The notes under the pieces are model-generated. The model had not been told where the DNA came from, did no database searches, and worked only from the letters and a program-made list of their open reading frames with translations. This document shows, piece after piece, positions 1 to 12,940 of a DNA stretch of 64,000 nt (its first letter is position 1; every line of letters begins with the position of its first letter). This DNA comes from Narthecium ossifragum (lineage: Eukaryota > Streptophyta > Magnoliopsida > Dioscoreales > Nartheciaceae): the NCBI GenBank assembly GCA_963920575.1, contig OY986965.1, positions 6,031,134 through 6,095,133 on the forward strand, given 5' to 3'. A program made the translations under genes and the position numbers.

Positions 1-3000
1 CGAGGTAGAAATGGTTGGAGTTGGAGATCGAGCGCATTTGGGGTGGATGTAGCAATGGTGACCTGCAGCTATGCTTTGTATTCTCGTTCGGCTGTTCTGT
101 TCAAGGGATTAGGGAGTCGGATGCCCTTTGGCGTTGGTTTGAAGGACAAGATGCTTGCTTTATCTTTGTTGCTTTCTTCCTCAGTTTCTTGGTTTGTTTT
201 GGGGTGCTTGGTGTTCCGCGGGATGTTAAATTCGTGGAATTCTTAGGGCTTTTTTTTTTTTGTCTTTATGGTGTTATGAAGAGTTTGAAGTGACTTGGAT
301 AGAATCTTAGTTCGTATTAGTAAACTTGTTTTAGTGAATTCTAATTTTTAATATTCTGGAGGAAGTCATGACTTTTAAGGTTGTTTGACAACAAAGCGGG
401 TTCCAATACCTTCTACAGCTTTCATTTTTGTTGTCAAAAGTGAAACTTCCTCGCAGTATGCATGTATGGGATTTGGAGTTGTGAATCCTTCTGTTGCCAG
501 AAGTGGTTTATAGTAATTGATCTCTAGTTGCTGAAACAACCGTGTTTTTTTATCTTTCTCGTCCATGATTCGCTTTGTTCTTTTGACGCAGCTTACAATA
601 TCATCGACCTTTCCAGATTTAACTATGTGGAGTTGACTTTTGGTGTAGCAAGTTGGATATTTCTCAAGTTGTACCTGTGGTCATAGTTGTTTTTGGGTTC
701 ATAATGGAAGTGGTTCCATTAACGGCATTGCTGATGCTGACATTTTTTTTTAATGTTTCTCTTCGATGGAGTTGACACTGGCTTGCTTGTCTACATATAG
801 ACACAGTACTCTATATTAGTTCACCGAAAGAATAGTGTATGACATGGAGAAAGAGTCTTAAAGCGGTGACTTCCTGGGTATGTTTTGAAAAGTGGTTGTT
901 TGGTCCTTATCCCATTTCTTGGGTAAGATAAATGAGGAAATTAAGGCGGAAGTCTACAATCCAAACATAAGGTGCATGAGACCAATATTTAGGATGGTGG
1001 TTTAAGTTGCTGTGTTATTGTTCTGTTCTCATATTATAGTGTCACCATTGAATTCTTGTTATAAAGGTGATATCTTTCAGGGGAAAGCTAGAAAAGGAAA
1101 AAAGTATGACTTGTGGCCCCAAGAGCTTCATTTTAAACTTCCTTCCATCAAATAGAGGTGTGAGTAGGTATGGTTTTATGAGACGTGTGGTCTGCACCTG
1201 GTGCATCCCTTTTAATGTTGTTTCTTTTGTGAGGTTGAATTTATAAAATGGTGATAATAACAGGGACCGTTGAACCTATAAGGACAAATTGCAAGTTATT
1301 ATAGTACATTTGTTTTAATACATGCGTTGCAATTTCTATACATATGTGTAACAATGTTATAAACCAACACATAAAACTTCATGTGATGACTGAAACTTGC
1401 ATTTTATACCTACGTTGTATTTCAAGTCTATGAGTTTTTCCCCCTTTTCGTGTTTTAGAATGTGGGAATTGCATGTGGATGTTCGTAATGCATATATGCA
1501 GATCCTCGCCAGTGTTTTAGGCCATCAGTGCGCTACTGATACGTATCATGCTGGTAAAATACTGCGATGATACAAATACTTGGCACGTGGGCCATGCCGA
1601 GTGCATTTGCCTCTTGAAAAGGCTCCATGCTGTCTGCATGGATCTATGTCCAGTGTCAGCGCGATACATGCCAACAACATTTATTGTGCCGGCCAAAGCC
1701 GGGCACAATATGTGCCACCGCCATGACGATGCTTGATCTAGGCCATATGATTGATGCTATTCTTTTAGGGTATTCAAACAAAAACATATATACTTAGTTT
1801 TTTTTCTAAGAAAGCTTGGATTAGCTGTGATATTAACTATCTAGTCCCAAATTAGAGGATATTTCTTTTTTCAAATTCTACTAATTGGTCTTATGAAATT
1901 AAAGACTTGTCCAAGTTGTAATCTATAAAGATATTGTAAATTATGGCTATGGTTAACCTGGACTTGGATATTTTGGGAAACACATTTCTTCCCATTTCTG
2001 GAAATGTTGCATCCTTATACATCCAGAGAAGTAGTGATTTTTTTTCTTTTCCTTTTTGGTAGAAAAATATTTTTATTTCTTGACAATTATTTGGAGTAAA
2101 AAAAATAAAGGGCTCTTGGAGGTTTGGTTAGTGAGTTAGGAGGGGAAGGTATTCCGTTAGGAAGATAAACAAAGATGAAGTCTCATTTTTATTGTGAAGC
2201 TGACGTTTTAGACCTCCATGAAGTATAGATGAAAGAGTTCGAAGAGTTCGATTGTTTCCCAACCTTGTAGTTATTTTAGGCAAACAAGCTCTTTTCGAGA
2301 GATATTTCTTCTTTTAAGGAGAGTTGAACATCATAAAATGTGCTACCTTGTAAAATGAGCTGGCTAGATTTGATATTGCGAGATATGAGTTGGTACAATT
2401 GATAACTAATATGTCCGAGGATATGCATGATGTGATACTTTGTAGTATGTCAAATTGAGATTTATGACATATATATGTTATAAGTTTAAGATTCCTAATT
2501 TAGGAGGTTTTTTAGGGCTGAATTTTGAGAGCCTTGATATTCGCTGTATTTTTCCATGTATCTATGTGGTCACTCTTGATTTCTCTTGTGCGATAAAGAA
2601 CTTCTTTTCCATCCAAAAACACATCTTCAAAAAATCTTTTGTTCTTTCATGGAGTCCTTTTGAAATTGTAGTTTTTGTACTTTAGTATCAGTGCTCTACC
2701 ATTCCAAAATATTCTTGGAATTTCAAGACAGCCCTTGTGCATTTTGAAACCTGATTTTAATGCTGGCTTTGCAACTATAATCTATATTTAGAATGTATTG
2801 TAAACATAAGCCACTAAGCGAATATGTCGCAAACATACTGGAATGAGTATCTGAGGATGCCAAGCAATCTAAACAAAGGCAGCACATCGCAGAATTTGAG
2901 CTGCAGATGTATGTAGAAGATAGTAACTAAGAAAGTTAATGCCTCATGTTAATGGGTATTGAAGTATTGAACGATACTTTAATGAATTTTATGACACTTT

Positions 3001-4460
3001 TTATACTTGTATGAATAAGCTCAACTCAACAAAAAATTCTAGCTGCAGAAGCATGTGAAAGTGTAGGTAAGGGCCTTAATATGCTATCAAACTTTAAGCT
3101 CTTTTTCTTTAAGCATTTTACGTTCCTTGTATGGAATTGCTTTGCAGAAGTTTCTTGGGGCGTGCTTTTGTCGAGTCTGTATCTGAACTTGAATGCTATT
3201 TTTATCACATTTCTTGAGAAGACACTGAAGGAAAGCATTGCCAAAGCAATATCAATAGCATCTAATAAATGACTTTCTAAAAATGGGATATACGGAGAAA
3301 AACCACCATTGTGCTTACTTTTGGGTGGATGCTAGGCACAAGATATATGGCAAGAATAATTACCTCTGCCAGATTTGCACACTTGTGAAGCAATGATTAC
3401 CATTCCAGTGCTACGGTGCGTGCTTTTCTCTGGCTGGCACAATACGTGCTGGCATCTGGTGAGCACAGGGTTTGTGCGGATACAAGCATCATGCTGGTAA
3501 ATTACTGGCACAAGCATTGTGCCCGTAAATTACTGGCACGATACATATTGGTCCATTACTGGCACGGTAATCCATGGTGGAAAGAACATTAAAAAGGAAA
3601 ATTAGATGGAGCTTCACCAAATGTTGAGGAGAAAATATCAAGTTTATTATTGTGGCAGTTTGATGTGTGCATGGAAAAAGATGCAAACTTAGGGTCTTGA
3701 TGGTTCATTTTAGATTGCACTTTTGGGCCATGAAGTCAAGTTATTGAAACAATTCATGGACATCAATGTGTTTCTAGGTATCATTCTGAAGAAAAAAAGG
3801 CCTTAAATCAAAATTTAAAAACTTGATAGGTTTTTTAGCACTTTAAGCAATCAATTTATCAGACTTTGTGGTAAACCAGATCTGGTATAGCAAATGTAGA
3901 TGGATTATGAGGTGGTTTTGTAACCACATATGACTTTATTGCTCAACTTATAATGAAGATGGAAGACCGAGTAGTGCATTAACATGAAAGCTTAGTTCAT
4001 GTCAACTAGGAATTTGGCTAATAGTTATCTGTAATTTGAGTGCCAGATTGTATGAATTTGGAACTTAGACGCCTTCTTGTATGGTGTTTTATCTGGTGAC
4101 TAAGAGAGTACGTCAAGATGTTTTTGTTTTGAATAAAAATAGCTTAGTTGATTCTGTCTGCAAATTTTTTCACATTAGCAGCTAGGATAATATTTTTGAT
4201 GACATTGTGTTAGCTGTTATTTAGATCGTTGAGTATCTCCTCATCATCTTAGTTTATCCTTGCAGATAACGTGGAGTGTAAATCAGGTGTATTTTAGGTA
4301 CACATAGATCAGTATGGGATAGTAGTTGGCTAGGATGGTAAATCATCTTGCTCATCGATGATGATCACATCATTTTTTGTGTCTTTTAAAAACTCAAATA
4401 GATTTGTTTACTTATGGCTCTATCAAATGGTAACATGACATTATTCCATCTGTTTTCCAG
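1..4460. other. Non-coding DNA upstream of the ACER coding region
   Basis: No convincing coding exon is visible. The stretch is AT-rich and stops are frequent in all frames. It probably includes the 5' UTR intron of the ACER gene, because a good 3' splice site (TGTTTTCCAG, ending at 4460) lies 100 bases before the ACER start codon. The matching first exon cannot be placed; it may lie in the first ~300 bases or outside the window. Confidence 0.5.
1520..3575. repeat. Short dispersed motif around CATGCTGGTAAA / TTACTGGCACGA
   Basis: Two clusters (about 1520-1600 and 3330-3575) share CATGCTGGTAAAATACT or CATGCTGGTAAATTACTGGCA. In the second cluster TACTGGCAC is repeated at short intervals. They look like remnants of one repeat family split by about 1.8 kb. 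I do not recognise the family. Confidence 0.3.
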
Positions 4461-4560
4461 GTTTATGTATGTTCGCTGATGCTTGAAGTTTAGCGTGGAT
4501 CTGTTGCAGTATGGTGCTTATGTAGATCAAAGTTTGTTTGACTTATTGAATAGTGAACCG
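4461..4560 (+). promoter_or_regulatory. Probable 5' UTR portion of ACER coding exon 1
   Basis: The exon begins after the splice acceptor TGTTTTCCAG (4451-4460). The frame is open upstream of the ATG for a few dozen codons but has no earlier ATG. The first in-frame ATG at 4561 gives the N-terminus expected for the family, so this part is read as untranslated leader. Confidence 0.45.
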
Positions 4561-7500
4561 ATGGCGGAAACTGGCGTGCTAAGCTTTTGGGGGCCTGTCA
4601 CATCCACTACAGAGTGGTGTGAGAAAAACTATTCACATTCCTCGTATATTGCAGAATTTTACAATACCATATCCAATGTTCCGTGCATTCTTTTGGCTCT
4701 CATTGGTCTCATAAATGCCTTGAGACAAAGGTTTGAGAAAAGGTTCACTATTCTCCATATATCTAATATGATTCTTGACATCGGGAGCATGTTATTCCAT
4801 GCAACATTGCAGAATGTGTAAGTCTATCTTCAGGCAAACCTTTGTGGTTTTCTTCTGTTTGTTACTGTGAGCTGTTCTGAATCCTTTGTTTATTAGCACA
4901 TTCCCTATGATGTTGATCTATATATTTCCACGGCAAAGAGCGGTAAATGCTCACTTACACTTGGTAAAATAGTTTTTAGAAAAAAGGCATATGTCCATCA
5001 TCGTAGACATTACTCTCATTGTCTCTGTACATGTAGTTCCTGTTTATTCTGAGGTCTGAGTTGAATATTATTTAGGTCCTGCTGTGTGTTAGAGTGGATA
5101 TGTTGGTCTACTGGTTCTGCTTGGTTCAAATTGATGTCAACATGGCAAAAAACATTCTTATTACATCTGCCATCACTATATATATGTGTGTGTGTGTGTG
5201 CTTAGAAAGTAATTAATGTGTTTTTTTATTATTACTAATTTGAAGCTATAACTTTGAGTTTCATCTCCATTATGCCTCTAAACTTGTTTTTTTAGAAAAT
5301 TCCTTGCTTTTTTTAATCGGAAGTATTTAGAAACGATGTAGAAATTGATTGTTTATCTCTACCAGAAGCCCAGGATTCATGCTTCAGCTATTGCCACACT
5401 CTGAGTGAGGGAGAGACTGGGATAGATGAGGCCAGAATGGAAAAGGTGTGATATAACTGAGGACTTTGAAGTATAAATGGGAAAACTGTGTTTATGGACC
5501 AATAGCATGTCAAATGAAGCATCTAGTGCAGCTATACTGAATTTCTATTTATGCATGATAAAGATAGAGCTGCTTCTTGAGGAGATGGTAGAAGTTTATG
5601 AAATATCTTAGCCTATATCTACTACTAGTACAAAAGTTTGTTGTGGATGACTTTAGCCCCATCTGCTACGTTTAGTTCTAGGTGCCTCGTGCATTAGACA
5701 TTTCTTCTCCTCATACTTTTACATTCACAGAGCAGATCATAAAGTCAGAGAACAAGAAAAGTTGTGCAGACTGATATTGATGGACTGAACTCACAAACGA
5801 AATATCTTTCATTATAAACCAAAATTTAATTATTGCAATATTAACCATAGTCGAGAAGTAGAGTTCATTATTTTGCATCTTTTATAGTTTCATACTCGCT
5901 TGTATTTTTAATTGGCTGGACATGTCCTGCTTAATACTAGTGTCTCTGTCCGATTTGACCAATTTTTTCCACTTATTATTGGTTGTTCCTTTTTGAAATT
6001 TTGCATGTTTTTTGTTATGTACATTATCCCACTTTGATGGGTTCGAGATTCTGATGCTATTGTTTTTGGTAATACTTGCCATGCTATTTATGTTCTAATA
6101 AAATTAATTACCACGGAGATTTAGCCTTGTGTGTTAGGGTTTATTGCCCGTCTCTTTTATGACTTTGAGTGTTGGGACTCGTCTCCTTGTACGTCAAGTC
6201 AGTTCCTGCTGTAGTTTGTCCTTTTTGTTTGATGGTGGATGCCGATTGTAGTTGAGAGGATAAATTGGTCTATCCCTTTCAGTTTGTGCAAACTCTCTTT
6301 GTTCATATCTTGACATGTAATTGTGATGAACATTTAACCTTTTATATCTATATCTAAACTCTTAGGGCTTCAGCCTAGTACTGAAGTTTCTACTTTGCAT
6401 TTATTTTTCATTGAAGTTGATGAGCTGACTATATTATTGTCTCGTAACTCTATATGGGTTGATCCTCATGTTTTTTTTTTGTTTTTTTAAATACAGTGGA
6501 AAATTGAGTTAAATTATATGTTTGTTTTGCATTTCTGTACCTATTTCTTATGTTATTGAGGAAAAAACCATTCTCTTTTTTAGTATTTGCAATTCGAATT
6601 TTGCATGTCCCACTTTTTGGCAAATATCCTGCTGCGATTAGCTTCTGGCACAGTTGCTATATGTAGTGAGCTAATCATAGTTTAACCTTGGTTGATTCAA
6701 CCCAGCCCATGTCGAAAAGACTCAAATTTCCTTACCTTCTACCATCCATCATAAAGGATTTAGGTTGTGCTCGACCCATTATCTGATAACCTGCGAGCTT
6801 ATTAAGAGTTAGGTAGAAAGTGGTAGCTGAAGGTGGTGATGGTGTTGCTAGTGTCTGCTGTACCTGGTCGGTTGGTCGTGATGGTGGCAAGAGGAGGTAG
6901 AGGCGACAGTAGTGGCCGTGGTGGTTGTGGTGTTGGCCGGAGGTGGTGGCGGGAGTGGATAGGTGGTGGAACTTGGTGGTGGCGGTGTGTGTATTGGAAA
7001 ATAGGGACAGATTGGTCTTTTGCCGTTAGAGAGGAAATTAAGGTTAAAAAATGAGCAGTATCTGGTCAATATTATCTATTAATTGGTAGAAGCTAATGGC
7101 AGGTAAAGCAAGGGGGTCCTTTACATTAAACTGAGAAATGCAAGAGTTGGATTGCAAGTTATGAAAGCGGAGTGATTTTTCACAAGGTCACCAAAATGTA
7201 GGTTTTTTTTTTTTGATAAATTGAGCCAAAAGGCTAAGTGATACATGACTCCACTCCTCATACATCAACCTCACTACCGGGTATTCACATGTCCGGCCAC
7301 CCCTTGTCTGGCCCGACGTGCGAGGTCGTCCGCAACAGCATTTGCCTCACGGGTTATATGCATAAAAATGACTCCTCCCATGAGCGCAGACAGACTCCAA
7401 ATCTTCCTAAGAAAGGGTTCCAACTAAGCATCCAAACCTCCCTTCCATTAATGGAATTGACCGCATTCCTCGAATCAGTTTCTATGATCAAGTTCCGCAT

Positions 7501-10500
7501 ACCGCGCATCATGGCCTCCTTAAGAGCAAGAAGGATAGCCATCAGCTCCGCCTCGTCTCCGCTACAAGCAGGGACTCTCGCCGAAGCAGTCCATTCTGGC
7601 ATGTTCTGCTCACTCCCCCAGCAAGCCACTCCAATACCTGCTTCATGCGCTCCATAAGCCCAAGCACCGTCTGTTTGGATGACAAAACCCCCAAGGCCCG
7701 TAGATGTTACCGCACTCCCAAGCCTTGATTGTTGTCGCTGCTCCCCCAAGGCCCACCCTTTGCTACGCCAATACTCCTCGGCCAGTCTGCGGATACGCCA
7801 ACCCAATGACACCTCGGAGCAACTGCAATTCCTTCAAACTAGCTCATTTCTTTCCTTCCAAAGAAGCCATAAATCATATCCAACAATAGTTTTATCCCAC
7901 CTCTTTGATGAATCTGCAGATGAGGAAGAAGCTAATAGATCCAAGAGATCATTGAGGCACAAACCATCAGACGTTGAGAGAAGAAATTCCCACACCCGCC
8001 TGGCAAATGGGCATTCCTCAAAAATATGGCGGATGGATTCTACACCGCCACATCCACGAGGGCACAAGCAGTCCTGAACGAGCCCCAACCGCCAAAGAGA
8101 CTCACGAGTAGGTACCTTCCGAAGCAGCAGTTTCTAGATAAAGTGTCTCACTCTTGGGCCAGCTGGAACTCTCCAACAGTTCACCCAAACCTCTCGTGGG
8201 TGAGCCAATGCTTCGCTGGAAACCTTTGCCAACAACCAGGAGTAGAGTGATCTCGCATCCGGTCTCCCAGTGCTACAGAAAACCCATCTTGCCTTGTCAA
8301 CAAGCAGAGAAGAATCAATGTGAACATCAAGGATTTCTTACACCATTTCAGGGTGAAACTGCTGCTCTACCTTTTCTCTACACCAATGCCCATTAGTCAT
8401 CAAGGAGCCAAGCTTGGAGCACACTAGTGCGCCATCCACTCTAACAAGTGTCGGCGGTGCTGAGAATGGCCCCTCACCGCACCACTAGTCATCCATCGGA
8501 TCAAGCTTACTATTTGGTGCCGGCGTGAACAAAAGACCAGCCCGGACCACTCCCGCCGCCCGGCATATGGCTTTTCAGAAAGGTGAACATAATCTTCGTG
8601 TTGGCGGTAAAGGCCCCGACCAAGCGTACTTATCTCGAGTCATCACCGACCATATAGATTCTGGGTCCTCCATCAAGCTGACTGCCCTCTTCACATGAAG
8701 GGCTTGCTGCCACAGAACAAGATCTCTAATGCCGATGCCACCCTATTCAATAGGCCTACAGACTTGCTGCCACTTCACCCTTGAAAGAGAACCCGCATCC
8801 TTCCACAAAAACAAACGACAGAGGGTCTCCAACTGCCGAAGTAAAGCAATTGGCACACATGTAGACAGCATAGAGTGGACCGGGAGTGCTTGAAGTACAG
8901 ATTTGATAAGGGTCACTCTACCCGCTTGGGAGAGGAACGCAGCTTTCCAAGAAGAGATCTTCCGAATCATCTTGTTCATCAATTCATCAAAATCCGAGGC
9001 CTTCAGCTTCTTTCCAGAGATTGACGTGCCAAGATAACGCCAAACTCCAACAGCTTCATCAATGCCCAATATCCTGCATATCGCTACACGTTGAGCTTCG
9101 GGGACAACCTTCGAAAACCGAATGTTGGATTTCAAGGGGTTAGTCTCCAGCCCAACAGCCGACCGAAAATTGATTAGGATTTGTACAAGCCTGCGAGCTT
9201 CCATGGGGCATGCATCAGTTGCAAAGATACAATCATCCGCATAAAGCAGATGAGAGTATCTCCCTCCACCGGGCCTCAGTTGAGCTCCCTTTAGCCCAAC
9301 ACTATGTCTCAGCGTTAATCTAGATAGAACTTCCTGCATCAACAGAAAAATGTAAGGTGATAAAGGATCGCCTTGGCGCAATCCACGTTGAGGAGACGCC
9401 CTACCGAAGACCCTTCCGTTAATAATAAATGAGAATTTTGGCGTGGAGATACAAGCCATAATCCACGACACCCAAACCTCCGGGAATCCCATGCCGCCAA
9501 GAACTTCTCTTACTGCTGGCCACTGCACACGATCATAGGCTGACTTCAGATCGACCTTGATCACCATTGAAGCTCGCGACCTCGGCGCACATTCCATAGA
9601 ATGAAGCAATTCCTGTGCCGCCGCAATATTATCATGAATGACCCTGCCGGAGATGAATGCTGATTGCTCCCTACCCACCAGATCATTTAGAACCCCCTCA
9701 AGCCTTCGTACCAGAATGGTTGAAATAATTTTGTACTTCACATTACAAAGACCAATCGGGCGGAAGTCTTTGACTCTTGTAGGATTCTCACACTTTGGAA
9801 TGAACGAGATGAAAGTCTCATTCCAAGAGGGAGGGAGAACTCCGTTCCTAAAGAAGGTAAGCACAGCATTAGAGACCTCTGCTCCCACCGACGCCCAATT
9901 CTTGGTGTAGAATTCTGCCGGAATACCATCGGGCCCCGAGCATTTTTGTTTCCCTAGACTAAAAACAGCTTCCTTTATTTCCTGTAAGGAGACCTCTTGT
10001 ATCAGTTCTTCACCCTGAGTCTCTGATAAGTGAGGAAGATCCGGTAATCCCCCCCTGTATTACACCCCTCCATCAGCCCACAACTATGTAAAATGTCTAG
10101 CAAAGGTCGCCCCCATCTCCTCAGGTGCAGTAACAGTCTCTTCATTCTCATTGACAAGCTCCTTCACCTTGGATCTAAGTGACCTGGAAGCCACCAACTT
10201 ATGAAAGAATGCTGAATTTCTATCCCCAGCATCAACCCATTCCTTCCTCAGCTTTTCTGACACAAGTCTTTCCTGAGCAGTCACAACAGCCGCATGTTGT
10301 TTCTCCAAAGCCCTCAATTCCATCTCCTCATCCGTAGACAGGTCCTGATTCTCTTCCTTCATATATAACTTAAGGATACCATCTTCTAGTCGCTTTCCAT
10401 GCCTAAACGGGTCACAGTCTTCTTTAATATTCCATTTTGTCACCAAAATGTAGGTGGTGATATGCAAAGAACCTTAAATTCTTTCTCCTTGGATCCTTCA

Positions 10501-11118
10501 TTTTCAAGGTTTTGTGTCTCCTAGTATTATGCAATTATTTTAGAATAATCGAGTGAGATGTCTTGTGCTTTTGATTTACTGGTCATCTTTTCATAAACAT
10601 GCAGACAACAACAGAGCGATGAGACCCCAATGGTGTGGGAAATGCTGCTGTACATTTATGTGCTTTACTCACCAGACTGGCACTATAAGAGCACTATGCC
10701 TACTTTTTTGTTCCTTTATGGTGCTGCCTTTGCTGTTGCACATTCACTTCTGCGCTTCAGAGTAGTATTTAAGTTGCATTATGTAGGCCTTTGTCTTCTC
10801 TGTGTACCTCGAATGTACAAGTACTACATACATACAAAAGATACAGCTGCGAAGCGACTCGCCAAACTCTATGTGGCAACAATTGTTGTTGGGATTCTCT
10901 GTTGGTTGTCAGATCGTCTCTTCTGCAAGCAGTTCTCCCTTTGGAATTTCAATCCACAGGGTCATGCATGGTGGCATGTACTCATGGGATTCAATTCATA
11001 CTTTGCAAACACATTCCTAATGTTCTGCCGTGCTCAGCAACTAGGGTGGGAACCAAAAGTTATCCATGTTTTTGGAATCTTCCCTTATGTGAAGATTCAG
11101 AAACCCAAGAAGCAGTGA
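4561..11118 (+). CDS. ACER: Alkaline ceramidase (ACER), two coding exons 4561-4817 and 10605-11118
   Basis: The joined exons (257 + 514 nt) give a 256-residue protein, close to the ~255 residues of Arabidopsis ACER. The donor GTAAGT begins at 4818 and the acceptor is GCAG ending at 10604; the junction codon is GT|A and reads into QQQSDETP. Alkaline ceramidases are multi-pass ER/Golgi membrane enzymes that hydrolyse ceramide to sphingosine and fatty acid. The start FWGPVTSTTEWCEKNY, the segment EFYNTISNVP, the S76-x3-H80 site, D91 and the HAWWH pair (H206, H210) match the Glu, Ser, His, Asp and two-His metal site known for ACER3-type enzymes. Several hydrophobic segments and a lysine-rich C-terminus (KPKKQ) fit a membrane protein. 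The ORF looks intact. The 5.8 kb intron carries a LINE in antisense orientation. The call rests on recalled family sequence; no search was run. Confidence 0.93.
5186..5200. repeat. (TG)n microsatellite
   Basis: A short TATATATGTGTGTGTGTGTG tract in the ACER intron. No other function is visible. Confidence 0.7.
6820..7069. repeat. GGTGGT-rich low-complexity stretch
   Basis: G-rich on the plus strand with many GGTGG and GGCGG words. Both strands give short low-complexity ORFs (Gly/Arg/Trp-rich or Pro/Thr-rich) without domain features. It lies in the ACER intron just left of the LINE and is read as non-coding. Confidence 0.4.
7354..7812 (-). pseudogene. LINE C-terminal RNase H fragment
   Basis: This stretch resembles the plant-type RNase H added to the C-terminus of many L1 elements: QTDGAWAYG with the first Asp, CSGDEAELMAILLALKEA with the Glu, and IETDSRNAV with the second Asp. 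It ends in the element's 3' region. It is 3' of a zf-RVT segment at 7834-8088 (CPRGCGG...HIFEECPFA) in another frame. Confidence 0.85.
8743..9888 (-). pseudogene. LINE reverse transcriptase ORF fragment
   Basis: A 381-codon open stretch covers the fingers and palm of a non-LTR reverse transcriptase: SFIPKCENP, DFRPIGLCNVKYKI, REQSAFISGR, VDLKSAYDRV (motif A), GLRQGDPLSPYIFLL (motif B) and YADD (motif C). The catalytic aspartates are present. There is no start codon context of its own. It is part of the intronic LINE and is broken on both sides by frameshifts. Confidence 0.9.
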
Positions 11119-11500
11119 GATTGAAGGAACTTAAATATGTGATGCAGTTTGGTGGTCTTTGAAGCAAGTAAGTGGTTTCATTTTGTAGATGAACCTCAGA
11201 GATATAGATCTTTTGTGTTTAACAGAATTAATTGTTTTCCATAGAGACTTGCTCTTGCTGTGTAAAATATTTAAATTTAAGTTTTTTGAGAAAGCTTCTT
11301 CCTGGACTATATGTAGTGTTCTCTGATGATTAATTATTTCATTCAATTTTTTCCTCACTTGGTGATTTCGTTCAAGAGAATTTGATTCTTAAGCTTGGAA
11401 GTTGAGTTGTGATTCTTTTGTTGTATCATGGACCTTTTTCCACGATTATTCTGAGATTTATGTTCTATTAGCTCAAGGCAAATGAAATGCAGTGTATTAT

Positions 11501-11978
11501 TATTATTTATTAGTTAAGTCCGAAGACTGGGTTATAAAACACGCACTACTAAACTCCATCATCCTGGGCCAACACAGGCCCCCCGCTACAGAAGCTGCCT
11601 AGGCCGGCACAGCCCCCCGCTACAAAGTCTGCCGCCCCATTATCAAACCGTGGAATGTGTGAAAATAGAGTCCTATCAACATTGATGGACGATGGGACTC
11701 CCACCGTATAGACTTAAGCAGCACCTCCAACCCAGCGGCCCAAGTAATGAACCCATTATTAATATATGGCCATGTTCTGCCTCGAGCGTGGACCCAGCAG
11801 AGAAAAGCAGCGGACACCCATCCGCAGATGCCTACGGCCTGTAATTAAGAAGGAAGCATCTGTGTTGGAAGTAACACCCAATTTGTTGCCCATCCTCTGC
11901 TCCTCCTAAAGAAGATCTTTCTCGATTATTGGCCAAAGTAAACTCTTTAATCCGCCATAGGATATGGTATGCCAGACT
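11501..11978 (-). mobile_element. Short LINE 3' stub (RNase H end)
   Basis: A 10-bp direct repeat AGTGTATTAT flanks it (11491-11500 and 11979-11988). The minus strand, with frame changes, gives DASFLITG near 11860 and FSHIPRFDNGAADFVAGG near 11650, the start and end motifs of a LINE RNase H domain. The 3' tail is TAA-rich rather than pure A. It is strongly 5'-truncated and dead. Confidence 0.7.
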
Positions 11979-12259
11979 AGTGTATTATGTAGGTGCTGTT
12001 GGTTTATTCTGCCATTAGGTGGTGTTGAAGACGAGAAATGAGCCTTGTACTGTAGTTCTTTTTTTTCTTTCTTTTTCTAGTCCAGGATCTGTTTGGTGTG
12101 GGGTTAAAGGGCCCCCTTAACCCCCCATTTATCCCAAAATAGGATTGGGGTTAGCTAATGGGGTTAGGCGAGGATAAATTTATCCTGGGTTAAGCAAACC
12201 CAGTTTTCAAAGTCTATACCATGACCTAAATTACTATACTACCCTCAAATGATGTTGTT

Positions 12260-12920
12260 CTAATATGTGTATGTTTGGTTGCTGAGAAGTGAGCTGAAGT
12301 GGAGTGACTTTTTTGGGGAGTGACTTTACTTGAGTGATTTTCTGGGGAGTGACTTTCTGAGTTTTTTAAATTCTGGTATTTGGTTGGTGCTTGAACTGGA
12401 GATATGGTTAAATTATTAAATTAATGTGGACCAATCACGAGGTGATACGTGGCATGTGGGACCCATTTATATTAATATTTTATTACAGTACGATATTATT
12501 AATATTAAAATAATACTTTTTGGATGATGTGGATTAATCACAATGTGACACGTGGCATGTGTGACCCACCTATATTAATATTTTATTACAATATGATATT
12601 ATTAATATTAAAATAATACTATTTTAGATGATGTGGACCAATCACGAGGTGACACGTGGCATATGTAACTCACTTATATTAATATTTTTATTACAGTATG
12701 ATATTATTAATATTAAAATAATACTATTTTGGATTACATGGACCAATTACGATGTGACACGTGGCACATGGGACCCACTTATATTAATATTTTATTACAA
12801 TACGATATTATTAATATTATTTGTCACTTCTTGGCATGTCATTATATATAAGGGCATTTTTGGTATTAGCTACAAATTCTACCCTTATCCCAAGCAATCA
12901 TTACTACATATTCCCAAACA
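12260..12920. mobile_element. AT-rich MITE-like element with internal tandem repeats
   Basis: The left end TGTTTGGTTGCTGAGAAG and the reverse complement of the right end (TGTTTGGGAATATGTAG near 12915) are similar, as in many TGTTTGG-type MITEs. Inside is a four-unit tandem array. The exact ends and target duplication are not clear. An adjacent block (12078-12250, GGGGTTAAAGGGCCCCCTTAACC) may be another MITE piece. Confidence 0.4.
12423..12822 (+). repeat. Four tandem ~104-bp units with ACGTGGC and CCAAT motifs
   Basis: The word TATATTAATATT recurs at 12468, 12571, 12675 and 12780, giving spacings of 103, 104 and 105 bp. Each unit also holds GATRYGTGGCAYRTG-like sequence (GACACGTGGC in three units, GATACGTGGC in one) and a GGAYYAATYACGA box. 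ACGTGGC is the known core of plant ABRE/G-box sites; whether it works here is inference. Confidence 0.85.
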
Positions 12921-12940
12921 CTAAAATGGGAATAAATTTA

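Larger units (their letters stand above)
7204..10438 (-). mobile_element. 5'-truncated LINE (L1-type, RNase H tail) in the ACER intron
   Basis: A perfect 17-bp target-site duplication GTCACCAAAATGTAGGT flanks it (7187-7203 and 10439-10455). A poly(T) run at 7203-7214 is the poly(A) tail of the minus-strand element. Reading the minus strand from 10438 downward: a pre-RT linker with KEWVDAGDRNSAFFHK, reverse transcriptase (9888-8743) with RPIGLCN, QGDPLSPY and an intact LLYADD box, a zinc-finger zf-RVT region (8088-7834), and RNase H (7812-7354) with TDGAW, DEAELMA and IETDS. Frameshifts separate these parts, so it is not autonomous. About half of a full element is present. Its orientation is opposite to ACER. 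Confidence 0.93.

Noticed and set aside
6833..7069. Gly/Trp-rich or Pro/Thr-rich small proteins
   Set aside because: GGTGGT low-complexity DNA within an intron; no conserved features.
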